This document shows, one piece after another, positions 25,560 through 38,905 of a stretch of 64,000 bases of DNA (position 1 is its first letter; every line of letters starts with the position of its first letter). Origin of the DNA: Coptis chinensis (Eukaryota > Streptophyta > Magnoliopsida > Ranunculales > Ranunculaceae); NCBI GenBank assembly GCA_015680905.1, contig CM027377.1:87439001-87503000 (forward strand). Direction: 5' to 3'. The notes below the pieces were generated by a model that saw nothing but the letters and a program-made list of their open reading frames with translations, was not told the DNA's origin and searched no databases. The translations under genes were made by a program, and so were the position numbers.

Positions 25560-28300
25560 TGCTTATCATGAACACGCTTTCATGTTAGCTTTATAATCCT
25601 TTCTCAGATCGTAAGAATCGCCACGGATTTCTTCAAGCTCATTTAATTGTAACTTCGTTTGACACCCTTCATCAATATTGTAGTTAAGGCTTTTATAGCC
25701 CACGAGAGCACGATGCTCTAATTCAATCGGCAAATGACATGGTTTCCCAAATACAAGTCTAAAGGGAGACATACCTATAGGAGTTTTGAAAGCAGTTCTA
25801 TATGCCCATAAGGCATCCGATAGACGCTTCGACCAGTCTTTTCCTATCAGGGTTTACAGTTGTTTCTAAAATCTTTTTGATTTCCCTATTAGAAACTTCT
25901 ACTTGTCCGCTTAGTTTGTGGGTGATAAGGAGTTGCTACTTTGTGTGTAACTCCATACTTTTTCACTAGGGATGCAACAACTCAAGGTAAATATGTGTTC
26001 CACCATCACTAATGATGGCTTTAGGAATGCCAAACCGGCCGAAAATATATTCTTTAATAAAAAATACCACGGTCTTATGGTCATTTACGCAAACTAGGGC
26101 CTCTATCCATTTAGACCACGTAATCCATGGCAACTAGAATATAAATATAACCGTGGGAAATAGGGAAAGGGCCCATGAAATCAATACCCCAAACATCAAA
26201 AATTTCTACTATCAAGATTGGATTTAATGGCATCATATTACGCCCATGGATTCGGCCAAGTTGTTGTTGTAAATCGAATACACGCCTTGCAATGCACTTG
26301 GGCATCCTTAAAAAGGGTAGGCCAATAAAATCCACATTGAAGAACTTTAGCGGCTGTTTTCATTCCGCTAAAGTGGCCACCACACTCTTTGTCATGGCGT
26401 AACTATAGAACTTCATTATATTCCCACCGGGAATGCAACGATTTAATAATCCGATCCGCACAATACTTAAAAGGTAGGGCTCATCCCAAAGAGTATAACT
26501 TGACTCGCCAAGAACTTCTTACGCTTCATTTCTTGTCCAATTATAAGGCATAACATCAGCCGCTAAATAATTTACGATGTCCGCGATACCATGGTGATGA
26601 AAAAATAGCATACAGATGCTCATCGAAAAAGAATCCGTATGGACTCGGAATCACTACTATCGCCATTTGTAAGTCTAGATAAGTGGTCGGCAACTACGTT
26701 TTCGACCCTCTTTTGTCCTTTTTATTTCTAATGTGAACTCTTGCGGAGAAAGAATCCATCGGATTAATCTCTGCTAGCATCCTTCTTTGCAAGAAGGTAC
26801 CTATGGCTGCATGGTCCGTGTAAACTAAAGTTTTAGAACCAACCAAATAAGGACAAAATTTATCTAAAGCATAAATGACACTAAGAATTCTTTTCAGTAG
26901 TTGTATAATTCCGTTGGCCGTTTAATGTTTTACTAGCATAATAAATAACAATGGACTTATTATCTAGTTTCGTCCCCAAGACAAAGCTAACCAAGATATA
27001 GTCACTAGCATCACACATGAGTTCGAAAGGTTTAGACCAATCGGGGAGGCTGTATAATAGGTGCGATGGTTAGGCGGCTTTAAGGTTTCAAAAAGCCTGT
27101 TTACATTAAAATTAAAATCAAAGATTGCATCCTTCAAAAGCAGGTTAGTTAAAGGCCTAGCTATTTTCGAAAAATCTTTAATGAAACGCCTATAAAACCC
27201 TCGCATGGCCTAGAAAGGTTCTAATCTCACCTGACAAATCCGCGGGTTTAGGTAGGTCGCTATCTTATCTAGTTTGGCTTTATCTACTTCGATGCCATCA
27301 CTAGATACAATATGACCTAGTACTATGCCCTTTTGACCATGAAATGACACTTTTCCCAATTTAAAACGAGGCTCTTTTCTTCACACCGTCAAGAGACCTT
27401 AGACAGGTTAGACAAACATTCTCAGTAAAGGAGTCTCCATAGATAGAAAAATCATCCATGAACACTTCCATAAAGCCTCTACCATGTCACTAAATATATG
27501 AAGCATACATTTGGGAAGGTACCGGGGGCATTACAAAGGCCAAAAGGCATTCGCTTATAGGCATATGTTCCGGAAGGACATGTGAAGGTTGTTTTCTTGG
27601 TCATCAATATCAATAATAATCTGAAAATAGCCGAGTAGCCATCCGTAAAACAATAAAAGGCATGACCAAATAGACGTTCTAGCATCCGATCTATAAATGG
27701 TAAGGGGAAAGTGATCCTTTCGTGTCATAGCATTTAAACGCCTGTAATCAATACAGATTCTCCATTTCATAGGACCTTCGAGTGACAACATAGTCACCCT
27801 TCCCGCTACGCACCATGGTAACTCCCCGATTTCTTAGGAACTACATGAATGGGACTTACCCATTCGCTATCGGAGATTGGGTATATAATACCGCGATCGA
27901 AAATAATCGCAAGACTTCTTCCCTAACCACCTCTTTCATGGCGGGGGTTCAAACGACGCCGAGGTTCGCGAAAGTCTTCGCGTTATCCTCCAAATGGATA
28001 CAATGAGTGCAAACATTGGGGTCAATTCCCTTAATATCGGCTAGGGACCAACCAATCGCAGACCGATGTTCCTAATCACCCTTATTAAACATGTCTCTTC
28101 ATCCTTAGTTAACAGAGAAGATATAATTATCGGGTGACTACCATCCGGATCAAGTTGAATATATTTTAACTCCGGGAAGAGGTTTAAGACCGTGTGGACG
28201 GATGTCCGTTGATGTTTCATAAGTGTCCTTATCTTAATAATGAAGACTTGCTTAGGTAGCAAGTCTTCGTGAATCGATATGGAGCAACCGACGGTCTACA
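25560..28300 (-). mobile_element. Athila-type pol region (protease/RT, RNase H, integrase remnants)
   Basis: On the minus strand, RT signatures include GTYAYKRMPFGLCNAP (27479-27685) and WRICIDYRRLNAMTRKD (27555-27797). The RNase H-adjacent segment MRGFYRRFIKDFSKIARPL lies at 26964-27206. Integrase pieces include [18 protein letters not shown] (26111-26335) and MSPFRLVFGKPCHLPIELEH (25566-25772). The RT-RNase H-integrase order is that of Ty3/gypsy. The region is broken in several places and is not expected to give a working polyprotein. Confidence 0.9.
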
Positions 28301-31000
28301 ATTGGTGTGGACTCCAGGATGGTGTTGACTTCCTCTAAGTAGGAGTCATTTACAAAATCGAAGGTCCAAAAGAAAGGAATTTGTACATATTGTTTTCGTG
28401 AAACGTGTTGTTAAAATAATCTTGAGCTAAACTCTCGATCATGCTAACCTCCCCATCTACGTATGAATCGTAACCGCTTCATCATTTTAAAACATTTACC
28501 TCGACGTAAAGATGGCCAAAAAGATAAGGACATCTTTCCATCGCGACAATTTATAAGCGCATTGGCAAATTGCCAAGAAGGGGGCTTCCTAAATGATCGG
28601 TGCAGAGTCATTAGCGACTTACTTCAGACGAGGGATAACAAAATTAGTAGGATAGTAGAAATCCTGAACCTTAACAAGCACGCTTTTCCACTACACCTTT
28701 AGGATACTTAATTGACTTTGTCCGCTAATTGCAACGCTATTTTGTAGGTTGCATTTCTCGTAGACCTATTTGTTTATACAAGTAATAATGAGTAAACAAC
28801 ACTTTCCCCCGAGTCTAATAAAGGCGCGGCCGCGGTGGGAATCTCCTAAGGTGCATTTTACGAGGGATCTACCAGTGGTCCTTGTACTTAACAATTCCAT
28901 TGTTTTCGGATAACGTTAGGAACCTGCTTCAGTTAAAAAGGCGCCTTTTAGGTATATTGGTCTTACGCCTAGTAGTGCACAACTCTTTAAGAAACTTAGC
29001 GGGTTAGGTAGCTTTTAATAGCTTCGGTGAAAAGGAAGGTTTATCGTTAGATTCTTGAAAACGCTCCTAATTTCCTCAAAGTTTGTATCCCCGGGTTAGC
29101 ATGGCTAATTTTTGAGGAACGGTGGTTTCGCTCTATATTTAGTGTTTGGCTCGACTTGAAGTGTAACCTTGGCTTTCTGTTTTTTAGGTTGTGGTTTTAA
29201 CCGACCTCTACCGCGGTAGGTTCTTCAGTTTCTATTTCGCATCTAGTTCGATATCCGTGTGTAGGAGTATCGGATGGGGTAACTATAGGCATAGTTACTT
29301 TTTGTTATCAACCACTCTTCCGTGAATCGGAGAGTGGTGATGGCATTTAGGTCACCTACGATTGTAGTTTCCGTGACTAGAATTACCGCTTACCTCAAAG
29401 GCTCGTGGTTTGCTGCTTTAGGGTTTGGTATTGCTTGTCCCGAAACACGCCTTTGGTTGGGCTTTCGCTTGGGCTAACCGTTGTATGCCCCCGACATGGA
29501 TTGTAAAATCTGTTGGTTTGATTGAGTCATTGTCCGAAAAGTTGTTGGGTAACTTGTATAAAGGCATCGATACGATCCGGTTGTGTAGGTGTAGTAGTCA
29601 CGGGTGGTGGACCGAACTATCTCTGATTATTTTTATGGGTGGGGTTGTGATAGTTATTATTATTAACCGAACGATACCTTATTGGTATTATAATTATTAT
29701 AATTATTCGACCTTGTGCTTGACCTTGTCGGTGGTTTAAGGCTTTGGTTGTTATAATTATTATAATTCCCTTGACCTTGTCCTTGTCCTTGCCTAGGTGG
29801 AGCTTGGTTATAATTGTTTGCTTTGCCTAACGCTTTGATTATTGTACTCGGAGGTGTTACTTGTTGATTATTTCTCCAACCTGGTTGGGATGTTGTCTCC
29901 AGGGGCTTAGGAATAGGATAGTTATTAATAGAGTAAACATTATCTTGTTCCGGTGGTTGTTGTTCATAAGCTAGAGGACAATAATCGCCGTGGTGCTCGA
30001 CTCAAACAGAAATTACATGGGTTGGAGTTTACATTCATGACGACGGGATAGGCTTTGTGTTGCAGAAATAGCCTCTACTTTTTAGTTAGAGATTCGATTA
30101 GATTTTAAGTTCGATCGGTTTTTCTTCTCAAACATACCGGGCGGCCTTTTATTGAAGAAGAACTAACTCGAAATGGGGATATCATCACTACCCCCAATTA
30201 TTATTCCGCTTAGTTTGGTCTTCTAAAAATTTATAAGCCTCCGGTGCTCCTTTTACTTAGGAAACTACCCCCATTCATTATGTCAAGGACTTCTTTATGG
30301 TGGTGTAGAAGACCTTTGAAAAGGCAACTAACTAACGGTCTTTAGCTAAGTTATGATGTGGACACTCTATAAGGAGATCGGTGAACGATTCCATGCCTCG
30401 TAAAAATGATTCATGAGGATTCCGGAGGAAAAAATGAATCTTGGAAAGCATCTCATCCGTCTTTTAGGGTGGGTAAAAATGTTCCATAAACAATTTGAAC
30501 AAGTTTAGCCCACGAAGTCCACGTAATTAGGCTTTGGGCAGTTAACCAAGACGCCTTTATCGGGCTAATGTGAAAGGGAATACCCTCGGTTTAATTTGTT
30601 CCGCACCTACCGTAGGATGATGGAATGTTGTAAGGACTTGTTCAATCCTAACGATGTGCCGATAAGGTTTTTCATGGTCTAACCCATGAAAAACGGGTAA
30701 CAAATTAAATATGTTTGGGGATTTGAAAATCCCCAATCGTCTCGCTAGAACGATGCACGATTTAGTATTATCGCCAAGGCTTTGTAAAAGTCGGAGAGAG
30801 AGTCTCTCTTTCTTCAGCCATTATGTCGTATGGTGTGTGTGATAGTAGTTAGAGGTGTCGCGGGTGGTGTACTAGATAGACTTGTTTGTTGTCGTAATTA
30901 CGTTTGTTGTTTTGTTCGACCAGACCTTAATCTCATGCAAGACTAAGTTGAGCTTAACTAAACATGCAACACTCCAAACAATTCTCGATATACTAGTAGA
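28300..31000 (-). mobile_element. Athila-type gag region remnant
   Basis: Upstream of RT on the coding strand. The part at about 29640-29850 reads on the minus strand as an Asn/Tyr/Gln-rich tract with NYNNY and QGQGQG words, as seen near the C-terminal part of Athila-type Gag. Only short open stretches remain and the boundaries are approximate. Confidence 0.6.
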
Positions 31001-31235
31001 AAACCTCTAACCGAAATGCGAGGTATGGAAGAAAGGAATACCCGATAGCGCCCTTGCTTCGCTTTATGAATAGCGTCCTTGTGTACGCTGCGTGTTCAAG
31101 TGTATATAAGAGATTAGAACACCGAAAAATATGAAAGATCAAAGTTTGAATCAAGACCGTGGAAATCGGGACTTTTAACATTTGGCTGGCCAAGGGCCTC
31201 GAAGTAATTTTCAGATTACATCTGTTTTTTTAGGT

Positions 31236-31350
31236 CGTCGCTCCAAATGGGCGGTCGCTACCAGTGGGGAAGTCGAAGTTCCAGCGTTTGAGCTGGTCGC
31301 TTCGGGAAATCGAAATTCCAGTTGTCTTAGCTGGTCGCTTCTCCTTTGGT
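31236..31350. repeat. Imperfect tandem repeat in the element leader
   Basis: Repeated GGTCGCT...TTCCAG...AGCTGGTCGCTTC blocks, about 45 bp apart, lie between the primer site and the gag-like region. They may be a structured leader. Weak pattern, read by eye. Confidence 0.6.
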
Positions 31351-31487
31351 GGCCCGCGGTATTTTCTCGGAATTTGTCACGCTTGAAATGGGCAAACTAC
31401 GATGAAACAAACAAGGGTGGGTGGGTTTAATGGGACTTAAAATTGACTACTTCTACTATGAAAACAATGCTAAAGTGTAACTAAGAT

Positions 31488-31500
31488 GGCAGCGGCGCCA
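31488..31500 (-). promoter_or_regulatory. Primer binding site of the Athila-type element
   Basis: The minus-strand sequence TGGCGCCGCTGCC lies 2 bp inside the 5' LTR. It resembles the TGGCGCCGTTGCC primer site used by Athila-type elements (tRNA-Asp). Confidence 0.85.
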
Positions 31501-31502
31501 TT

Positions 31503-32870
31503 TGATAAAAGTAAAATGAATAGTCTACCTACGAAATGAACGATGAATTCACAACGTAAGTAAACTTAAACTATTTTCGTGTCTATTATCAAAGCTTCTA
31601 CTCTTGATGTGAATTGCACTAAGTGGAGTAGGAAGTTCGTTCCACTCCTAGTTCCCTAGCATGGATTGTCTTCTAAGTCTAAGAAATCAGCCTTAAGTCA
31701 ATGAGAGCTTTACGAAATGTTATGCTAACAAGACGCGTTATTTTAAATAACTAGATATAATAAATAACAAGATAAAATATAAACTAAAGATAATCTACGA
31801 AAGCTACGGGAATACGATTGTTGACTCTAGATAAAGAAATAGGGGAATTAAATCCACCTCGAATCCAACTTAATAACCTAGTATAGATTGTCGATATCTC
31901 GATTCTTACGTTTTTCCACGCAAGAATTTCGAGTCTAATCCCTAGTGTTCATGGCATTCCTACCGGATACTAACTAGCATGTGAGGTCAGCCCACCCATT
32001 CTCATGGCTTAAACACGACCTTCTAGAGTGGAATAGATTCTACAACCAATTCTATACTAACCACTAAGTTTTCATCAAGGCTTCATCAACCCCTCTAATG
32101 GAGGTTTTAGCCTTGAGTCATCAAACTAACATTTTCCATTGAATCTAAACTAAACATAATGTAAGAAATTTAGATTACTTAATTAAACAATAATGAATCT
32201 AATTTAATGGCTGGAATGGAATAAGAACAAGAATTTAAATTAGATCTAGAATGGAAATGACAAGAACGAAATTGAATAATAACTATTTTATTTATCTAAT
32301 CAATCAAGAACAATCATTCAAGAATTTAATCTAAAACAAGAATTGTAATGGAACTAAAACTTAATTAATTAATTAAAACAGATCTAGAATTCTATATATT
32401 AATTTAGGTCTAACTAGCTACCATTAACAAAGAATGAAGCTTTTGTTTTTATACATCCAGATCCAAAATCGTGCATGGGTTGAGCCATGTTTTGGGCGCA
32501 GAATCAGCCCAAAACCCAATTCTTTCGGCCCAAAAGGCCTCTTTCAGCTGCAGTTCGCTTCAATAGACTTTTCGTCCACTTCTGCTCCTCTGATTAGGTC
32601 AAGGCTTGACCATTGGAAAGCTCTTTCCGAGCCGGCCGTTTTGACATAAGGTAGGCCCACCTCAAGTCCGAGTCCAAAGATATGGCATTCGAAGTTCTAT
32701 CGACCGCTGCCCTTTATCTCGGGCTTAAAGTGGCACAGCCTCCATTATAAATGGACTTTGAAGCCCCGAATGCATAAAACACGTAATCGTATAACTCTTA
32801 CTTATTATTCACATAATTGGTCTAACAAAGATGATTATTAAGGGGTTAAAACTATAGTTTGCTCTTATCA
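31503..32870 (-). repeat. Athila-type element, 5' LTR
   Basis: 1.37 kb partner of 18126-19505. Long stretches, for example the counterpart of 18680-19090, are essentially identical between the two. Differences cluster in the first ~450 bp of the LTR and around a few CG-containing sites. Confidence 0.88.
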
Positions 32871-32875
32871 TAGTC

Positions 32876-33967
32876 CCCCAAACCTTTGACCCACTAGAGG
32901 AGTATAAGTGGATGAAAAAGAATATTGAAGTCAAAGCCGGTGAAAAGGCCCCCATGGATCAAGAAATCGGGTTTTTGGGCCTCGACGACCCAAAACATGG
33001 ACCCTCGGCTCATGACGAAAATGTGGATCTGGTCTCCTCCATTTCAACACACAAGACTTAGCTCTTGGGAGGAAAGAGCTTAGATAGAAAGGCCATTAGA
33101 GTAGCCGTGGAAACCTTAGTTCTAGATCTAGTTTTGAGAATTTTAATTAGTTTATTAATTAGTTTTCATTCTGTTTTAATCTAGATTATTAATGATTATT
33201 ATTCATTAGATTAATTAAAAATAGTTAGTCTTGATAATTTAGGTTTTGACTTATTGAATTACTTAGATCTAAATTAGGTTATTGTTGTTATTCATTTCTT
33301 AGTTGTTTAATTTAGTTTTGAATTATTAGTTAGAATCTTTTATATTAATAAAGCGAATCTTTTATGTTATGTATTATTCAATTTCATTTTGGAAATGATA
33401 GTTTGATGAATCAAGGCTAAACCTCCATTGAGGGTTTGATGAAGCCTTAATGGAAGCTTGATTGTATGTAGTATATAATCGCCAGAAGAGTCTATTCCCC
33501 TTTCTAGATAGTCGATTGATTCACCATTGAGAATGGGTGGACGCCCCTCACACGCTAGTTAAGAATTGGTAGAGATGCCATGTATAATTAGATTAGAAGC
33601 GACCAATTCTTACCCCGAAGAGCGTAAGAATGGATTACATCAATCTATGCTAGTTTCTTAAAGTTAGGTTCAATTGGATTCAATTTGCCCCTAATTTTAT
33701 TCTAGATTCAAACTTTAGTATTCTCAGCAGCATTTGTGGTATAATTCATAAAAATATATTGACTTTGGTAGGATTGACAGTCGTAGGAAACTTGAATGCT
33801 AAAAAAGTTAACTAGGAGTGGAGCTAATCTTTCATTCTAACTCTACTTGACAAGTATCGGTGAGTAGAAATCTTTGATAATAACGGAGTATAGTTTAGTG
33901 TTTAGTTTTCTTTCGCCAGAGTTTCATGACTTTATTAAATTTAGTAAACTATCATTTTATTGTTATC
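32876..33967 (+). repeat. Truncated LTR of the same family, opposite orientation
   Basis: Homologous to solo LTR 37407-38905 from about 380 bp into that LTR up to its end (CATTTTATTGTTATC). The missing 5' part coincides with the insertion point of the Athila-type element. The right flank (33968 onward) carries no primer site, so this is not the start of an intact element. Confidence 0.75.
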
Positions 33968-36075
33968 GGGAGTCCCGATTTGATCCGGGTTTGCCCTCGA
34001 TTCCTCTTTTTATAAATAGATACCCCAAAAAGCTCCTGATGAGACAGTGAAAACACACTTTGAGGGTTGGGCTTCATGTGATATTCCTTTAGAATGTCAA
34101 ATGACGCTTCAGTGGGAGAGATGATCTCCTCGTCTTAGGCTTTTGATCAAAAGATCATCTACATACACCTCCAACAATATCACCTATCAATTCTTTGAAC
34201 ATCTTGTTTACCAATTGTTATGTAGCCCCCGTGATTTTTTAAGTCGAATGGCATGGCGATAGTAGTACAAGCCATCCTCGGTTTGTAAAACTAAGCATGC
34301 TTGTGGTCCTCTTCATGCAAGGGGATCTGGTTGTAACGAGACAACCCATCCGCGGAAAGACAACAGTTCATGTACGGCCGTTGCAGATCCACCAATTTAT
34401 CAATTCGTGGAAGAGGGTAGCCATCCTTGGGGACATGGTTTAGATTCCGCTGTGAAGTCGATACGATTCTCCATGATCCATTTTTTTCTTCTTTGGACAA
34501 TATTAGAAATCCAAGTGGGAAAAATTGATTTTTGTGACAAATTTAAATGCCTTGACTTTTCAACTTCGGTTTTACAGCCTTTTCGATTTGTTAGCACCTA
34601 TTTTTCCTTGGTTTCGCTTGACTACTTATTGCATCTTTGTGGACATTGAGTTGGTGACATGCCATAGGGATCGATCCACGCATTTCTTTCAAACCAAGCA
34701 AACACGCCCTCAGGTTTCGGAGGAACTATATCATAGCCATGTGCTCTTCGTAACTTAACATGGTGCCGATGAAAGTGGTTTTGGCGAAGTTGCCTCCCCA
34801 ATATCCACTTCCTTTTGGGACCAGTCCTGAGTCAGAGAGGGAATCCAACCGAATTGACATTTGGCGGGCGACCCCACCTCTATCGGGTTCAAAAGGAGTG
34901 GGAATGCTTTGTTGCCAAAGTATAGCACATCTTAGCTGACCACGATCTCCTCCGATTGTCTTAATTTTCCCATGATGGGAATTTTAGACATTGGTGATAG
35001 GTGTTAGGAACGGATTCGAGTCACCCAGGTAAAGCCGTGTCCCTGCCTAAAAATCATGTGATATGGTGTGTTAGCTTTTACCACAACAAAATTTATGATA
35101 AGGGTTCTTGAACCGGTCGCTGGCTGTGTGTAATCGGATTTCCCAACCGGGAGAGCTTTGTCCCCACCTGAACGCATACAGGTTGGAGCTGGTGGCAATT
35201 ATCTCCCAGATCCAGGATCTACAACTTCTTGAATGCATCATACAGGAAGTACATCTACTAAACTGCCTAGGTCCACCAATATGCGATGCAAATCATAATC
35301 TCCAAAAGGAGTGTGAGAACTAGCACATCCTCATGTGGCTTTGGATGTTAAGGCGGCAATGCGAAAAGAATGAGCGATTTTTGGGGTGCCACGCCTTTGA
35401 GCCCTCGAATTGACTCGATGTTCATGATCCTCATTTGCTTGCGCGTCGCATTTAATATCGCGCGCACCCTTGTCGATGACATGTCCACTTCGTTTACTTG
35501 CTTTACCACGAAATCATATTTATCCGAGTCGGTTATTGAAAGCGTCCAATTACTGGGGGTCCCTGAACCGACGTCGCGATCTCCTCAGGCATATCTTGAT
35601 TTGCCCATTCGATTTTGCCACAAATTGCTTAAAATACCCGCTTTCAATCAGATCCTCAGTTAGTTTATTTTTAGGGTCTTGTAGGCTCTCCGTGTCGCGG
35701 ACTTTACTCTTATGGAACTTGCAAGGAGTCCTTTGGTCCGGTACCGCGGGGAGCACGGTTTTTAGCGAGTGTAATTCATTTGAGGTAGCTCTGATTTTTA
35801 TCGAGTCTAAAAACCTCATCCGGCATTTTGTTCGTAGGGGCTAAGTTTCTATCAATTGAAGGAAGAGCTTCTTTTCCTTCTACACGCGTGGCTTCTTCAC
35901 ATTTGCTTTCCATCTGCACTCATGGCTACATTCTTGGTATTGCCCTCGGGCATTCGCCCCTTTGATGGGGATTCGCCCCTTTACCCCCTCGGGAGGTCAA
36001 TCAAACATCTTATACAAACCATATTCTCCCGAGATTGTAAAGGTCATGACTATAGTGTACAAATTCAAAACTAAA
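33968..36075 (-). mobile_element. Ty3/gypsy fragment (Gag, protease and RT remnants)
   Basis: Minus-strand RT words NLNHVPKDGYPLPRIDKLVD and SRYNQIPLHEEDH at about 34291-34597. Protease-like sequence is at 35004-35198 and a Gag-like segment (CKFHKSKVRDTES...LIESGYFKQFV) at 35550-35819. The order Gag, protease, RT fits a gypsy element of the Tat or a related lineage, distinct from the Athila-type element. RNase H, integrase and LTRs were not found. Fragmentary, with several breaks, and older than the full-length element. Confidence 0.75.
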
Positions 36076-37406
36076 CTAAGTAGACAAACAAAAATCCTAA
36101 CTCACTTTTGTAGGAATCATGATTACACTTAGCATGTGTAACAAGCCTTTAAACCCCAAGGTTACCCTAGTGGATTAGCTTAGTTTAGTGAGAGTTTTCA
36201 AAGAAGATACTCACAAACTTCATCTATACTATAGTGACTAAGAAATAATAGCAATGTTTCCTTAATTTAATCTTAGGTGCCTATACATCTCACTCAGCAA
36301 AGGAATAAAGAATACTCATTTTACAACCTAAGTTAATACATGCATAATAATCAAATCATCTAAAAATAAACATACATGTAATGAACTATACTTTCGAAAA
36401 TGCAATGGCCAGTCCGTTTCAAACTTTTTGGAATAAGCCCTTAGGTAGGTTCTCATAAGGAATGTGTCGACACAAATCACTCGATTTTTTCCACTCAAGT
36501 TTCACTTTCACTCCAGCATTGTCGATGGGCACACTTTTCCTCTCAATCTCAATAACATCCAAGGGAGCCGAGGTCGATCAAACACATCTGCCACTTACTA
36601 TCATACCAATCTATTCCTAATTGAGCTAGAGGTCTTTATTAGGTGTTATGTAAAGCTTAGGTGATGGTTTAAGAATAAATGGAATGGATAAACAAAATAG
36701 ACAAGTCTGAGAAAATAAGGTCTTTAAAATATGTAACTAGAAAAAGCCTTTTTCTTACTTTGCTTCTACACTTTGTTTCCATCCTTAACCTTTTTGTTTT
36801 GGCTTTTGACTCCTTTGATTCTGTTTTTGGAGTTCTAACTTTTTATTTTATTTCTATTTATTTATTTTTTCTTTTCTTTGGATGGAAACTTTATTTTCTT
36901 TTTCTTATTTTTCTTTTGAAGCAACTAACATATTCTTGATTTTCCATGTCTTTCTCTTTTCTTTCTTCATTTCATCATATTTCTCGGACTCATTCAAGAT
37001 GGGTATGCTGATTTTTGTTTCTTTTATTTTTCTTTTATATAGGGTAAGGAATTTCCGGTTTAGGGAAAAGCTAGTGAAAAGGCTCAATAGGGCGACTAGC
37101 GGAAAATATATTATTTAGGTTGGAATTTATGGCTATATCGATCTAAATAAGGCTTAAATTCTCTAGGATATAGTATGGTAATCAAGCAAGTAGGCGATGT
37201 GATTTCTCTACTTTCGAAATTTACTACTCCTTTGTGTCATCACTCAGGATATCAACTCATATGAAGCTTTTAGGCTAGATTCTCATAGGATATGTAAAAT
37301 TAAACACTCTAACCTAGGTCTCGAGAAATATATTTGCTAAGTATAATCATGATGTTCATGCAAGACATTTATGAAAATATACAATGACTATTACCTATAT
37401 ATTAAG

Positions 37407-38905
37407 CGATAAGAGCCCAAAACTGTAGTTTTAACCCCTTAACAATAATACTTTTAAAACCAATTATCACGAAAGTAATAAATAAAAGTTAATGCTAATT
37501 ACGTGCTTTTATGTATTTAGGGCATCAAGTCAATTATGTACGTAAATGTGCCACTTTGGCGATATAAAAGAGCAAGGGTTGGTTGCTAAGAAGTTTTGTG
37601 ATTAAAGGCCGAGATTCAAGGAAAAAAAAGCCTTTGTAAATCCCAAATTTGAAAAGTCGAGTCAACTTGGCGAGTAAAAGAGCACATAAAAGTCAAGAGA
37701 ACTTTCAAGGCAAGATCTTTGGACTCAAGCCTCGAATTAGGGCGTACCTTATGTCAAAACGACCGACTCGGAAAGATCTTTCCAATGGTCTAAACCTTGA
37801 ACCAATCAAAGGAGCAAAAGTGGACAAAAAGCCTATTGAAATCAAAGCCAGCTGAAAATGGCCCTGTATATTGAAGAAATTGGGCTTTGGGCTTGATTTT
37901 CGGCCCAAAAACATGGCTCCCTCAGCTCATACACGAAAATGTGGATCTGGTCTCCTCCATTTCCACACACAAGACTTAGCTCTTAAGTATCAATTAGTTG
38001 AGGATAGAAAGTAGCCATTAAAGCTTAGTTCTAGATCTAGTTTTGAGAATTTTCATTAGTTAATTAATTAGTTTTTTTCATACCTTGTTTTAGATTAGTT
38101 ATTTGAATCATCGTTTATCATTCATTAGATAAATAAAATAGTTAGTTCTTGATAATTTCGATTTTGTTATTTAAAATTGCTTAGATCTAATTTCAATTCT
38201 TGTTTGTTAATGATTTCTTAGTTGTTAATTTAGATTTCAATTATTGTTTAGTTGAATATAATAAAGTTAGAATCTTTATATTATGTCTTATTCAATTCCA
38301 TATGGAAATGATAGTTTGATGAATCAAGGCTAAACCTCCATTAGAGGGGTTTGATGACACTTTGATGAAAACTTGAATGTGTGGTGTAGAATCGTTGTAA
38401 GAGTCTATTCCACTCTAGAAGGTCATTGATTCGTCATGAGAATGGGTGGACGTCCTCACATGCTAGTTATGAATTGGTAAAAGATGCCATGTATAATTAG
38501 GGATTAGAACGACCAATTCTTGCCGTGAAGAACGGAGAATTAGATTACAACAATCTATGCTAGTCTATTAAGTTGGATTCAAGGTGGATTCAAATTCCCT
38601 AATTCTTTATCCATATTTCATTCGCCTATATTTAATTACTTTAGTTAATATTAGTATAAGATCAATTGATAGTATTATCTCGTAGTATAAATTCACATCC
38701 ATAATTATTGCTCTCACCATTGTTCCATGTGTTTGTTCAATTGAATTTGGTTAAGTCTTGAGAGTTAAGAGTGGAACGAATCCGTACTCTATATATATAT
38801 ATATATATATATATTGCATGAATCTATATGTGGGAGTAGAAAATAAATAGTTGATACCGTAAGAATAAGGTTAGAGTAATCTAATTGAGTTTTTACGGGT
38901 TATCA
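37407..38905 (+). repeat. Solo LTR of the Athila-type family
   Basis: 1.5 kb. It begins GATAAGAGCCCAAAACTG and ends TTATCA, matching the LTR family termini except for the first base pair. It is flanked by TTAAG (37402-37406) and TTAAC (38906-38910), one mismatch. The uninterrupted target is visible at about 20865-20885. There is no interior sequence, so it is a product of LTR-LTR recombination. Confidence 0.88.
38790..38814. repeat. (AT)n microsatellite inside the solo LTR
   Basis: About 12 uninterrupted AT dinucleotides. Confidence 0.97.

Larger units (their letters stand above)
18126..32870 (-). mobile_element. Ty3/gypsy LTR retrotransposon, Athila type, full length but broken
   Basis: A 14.7 kb element coded on the minus strand. 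Both LTRs are present (5' LTR 31503-32870, 3' LTR 18126-19505). A tRNA-Asp-type primer site adjoins the 5' LTR and a purine-rich tract adjoins the 3' LTR. A 5-bp direct repeat TAGTC flanks the whole (18121-18125 and 32871-32875). The order on the coding strand is 5' LTR, gag-like region (~31000-28300), protease/RT (~28300-27480), RNase H (~27250-26700), integrase (~26400-25560), a 6 kb region without recognised coding sequence, then 3' LTR. That pol order plus the primer site and long 3' region fit the Athila lineage. The coding region has many breaks, so it looks dead. Most of the LTR length is very similar between the pair, suggesting a relatively young insertion; no age was computed. Confidence 0.88.
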
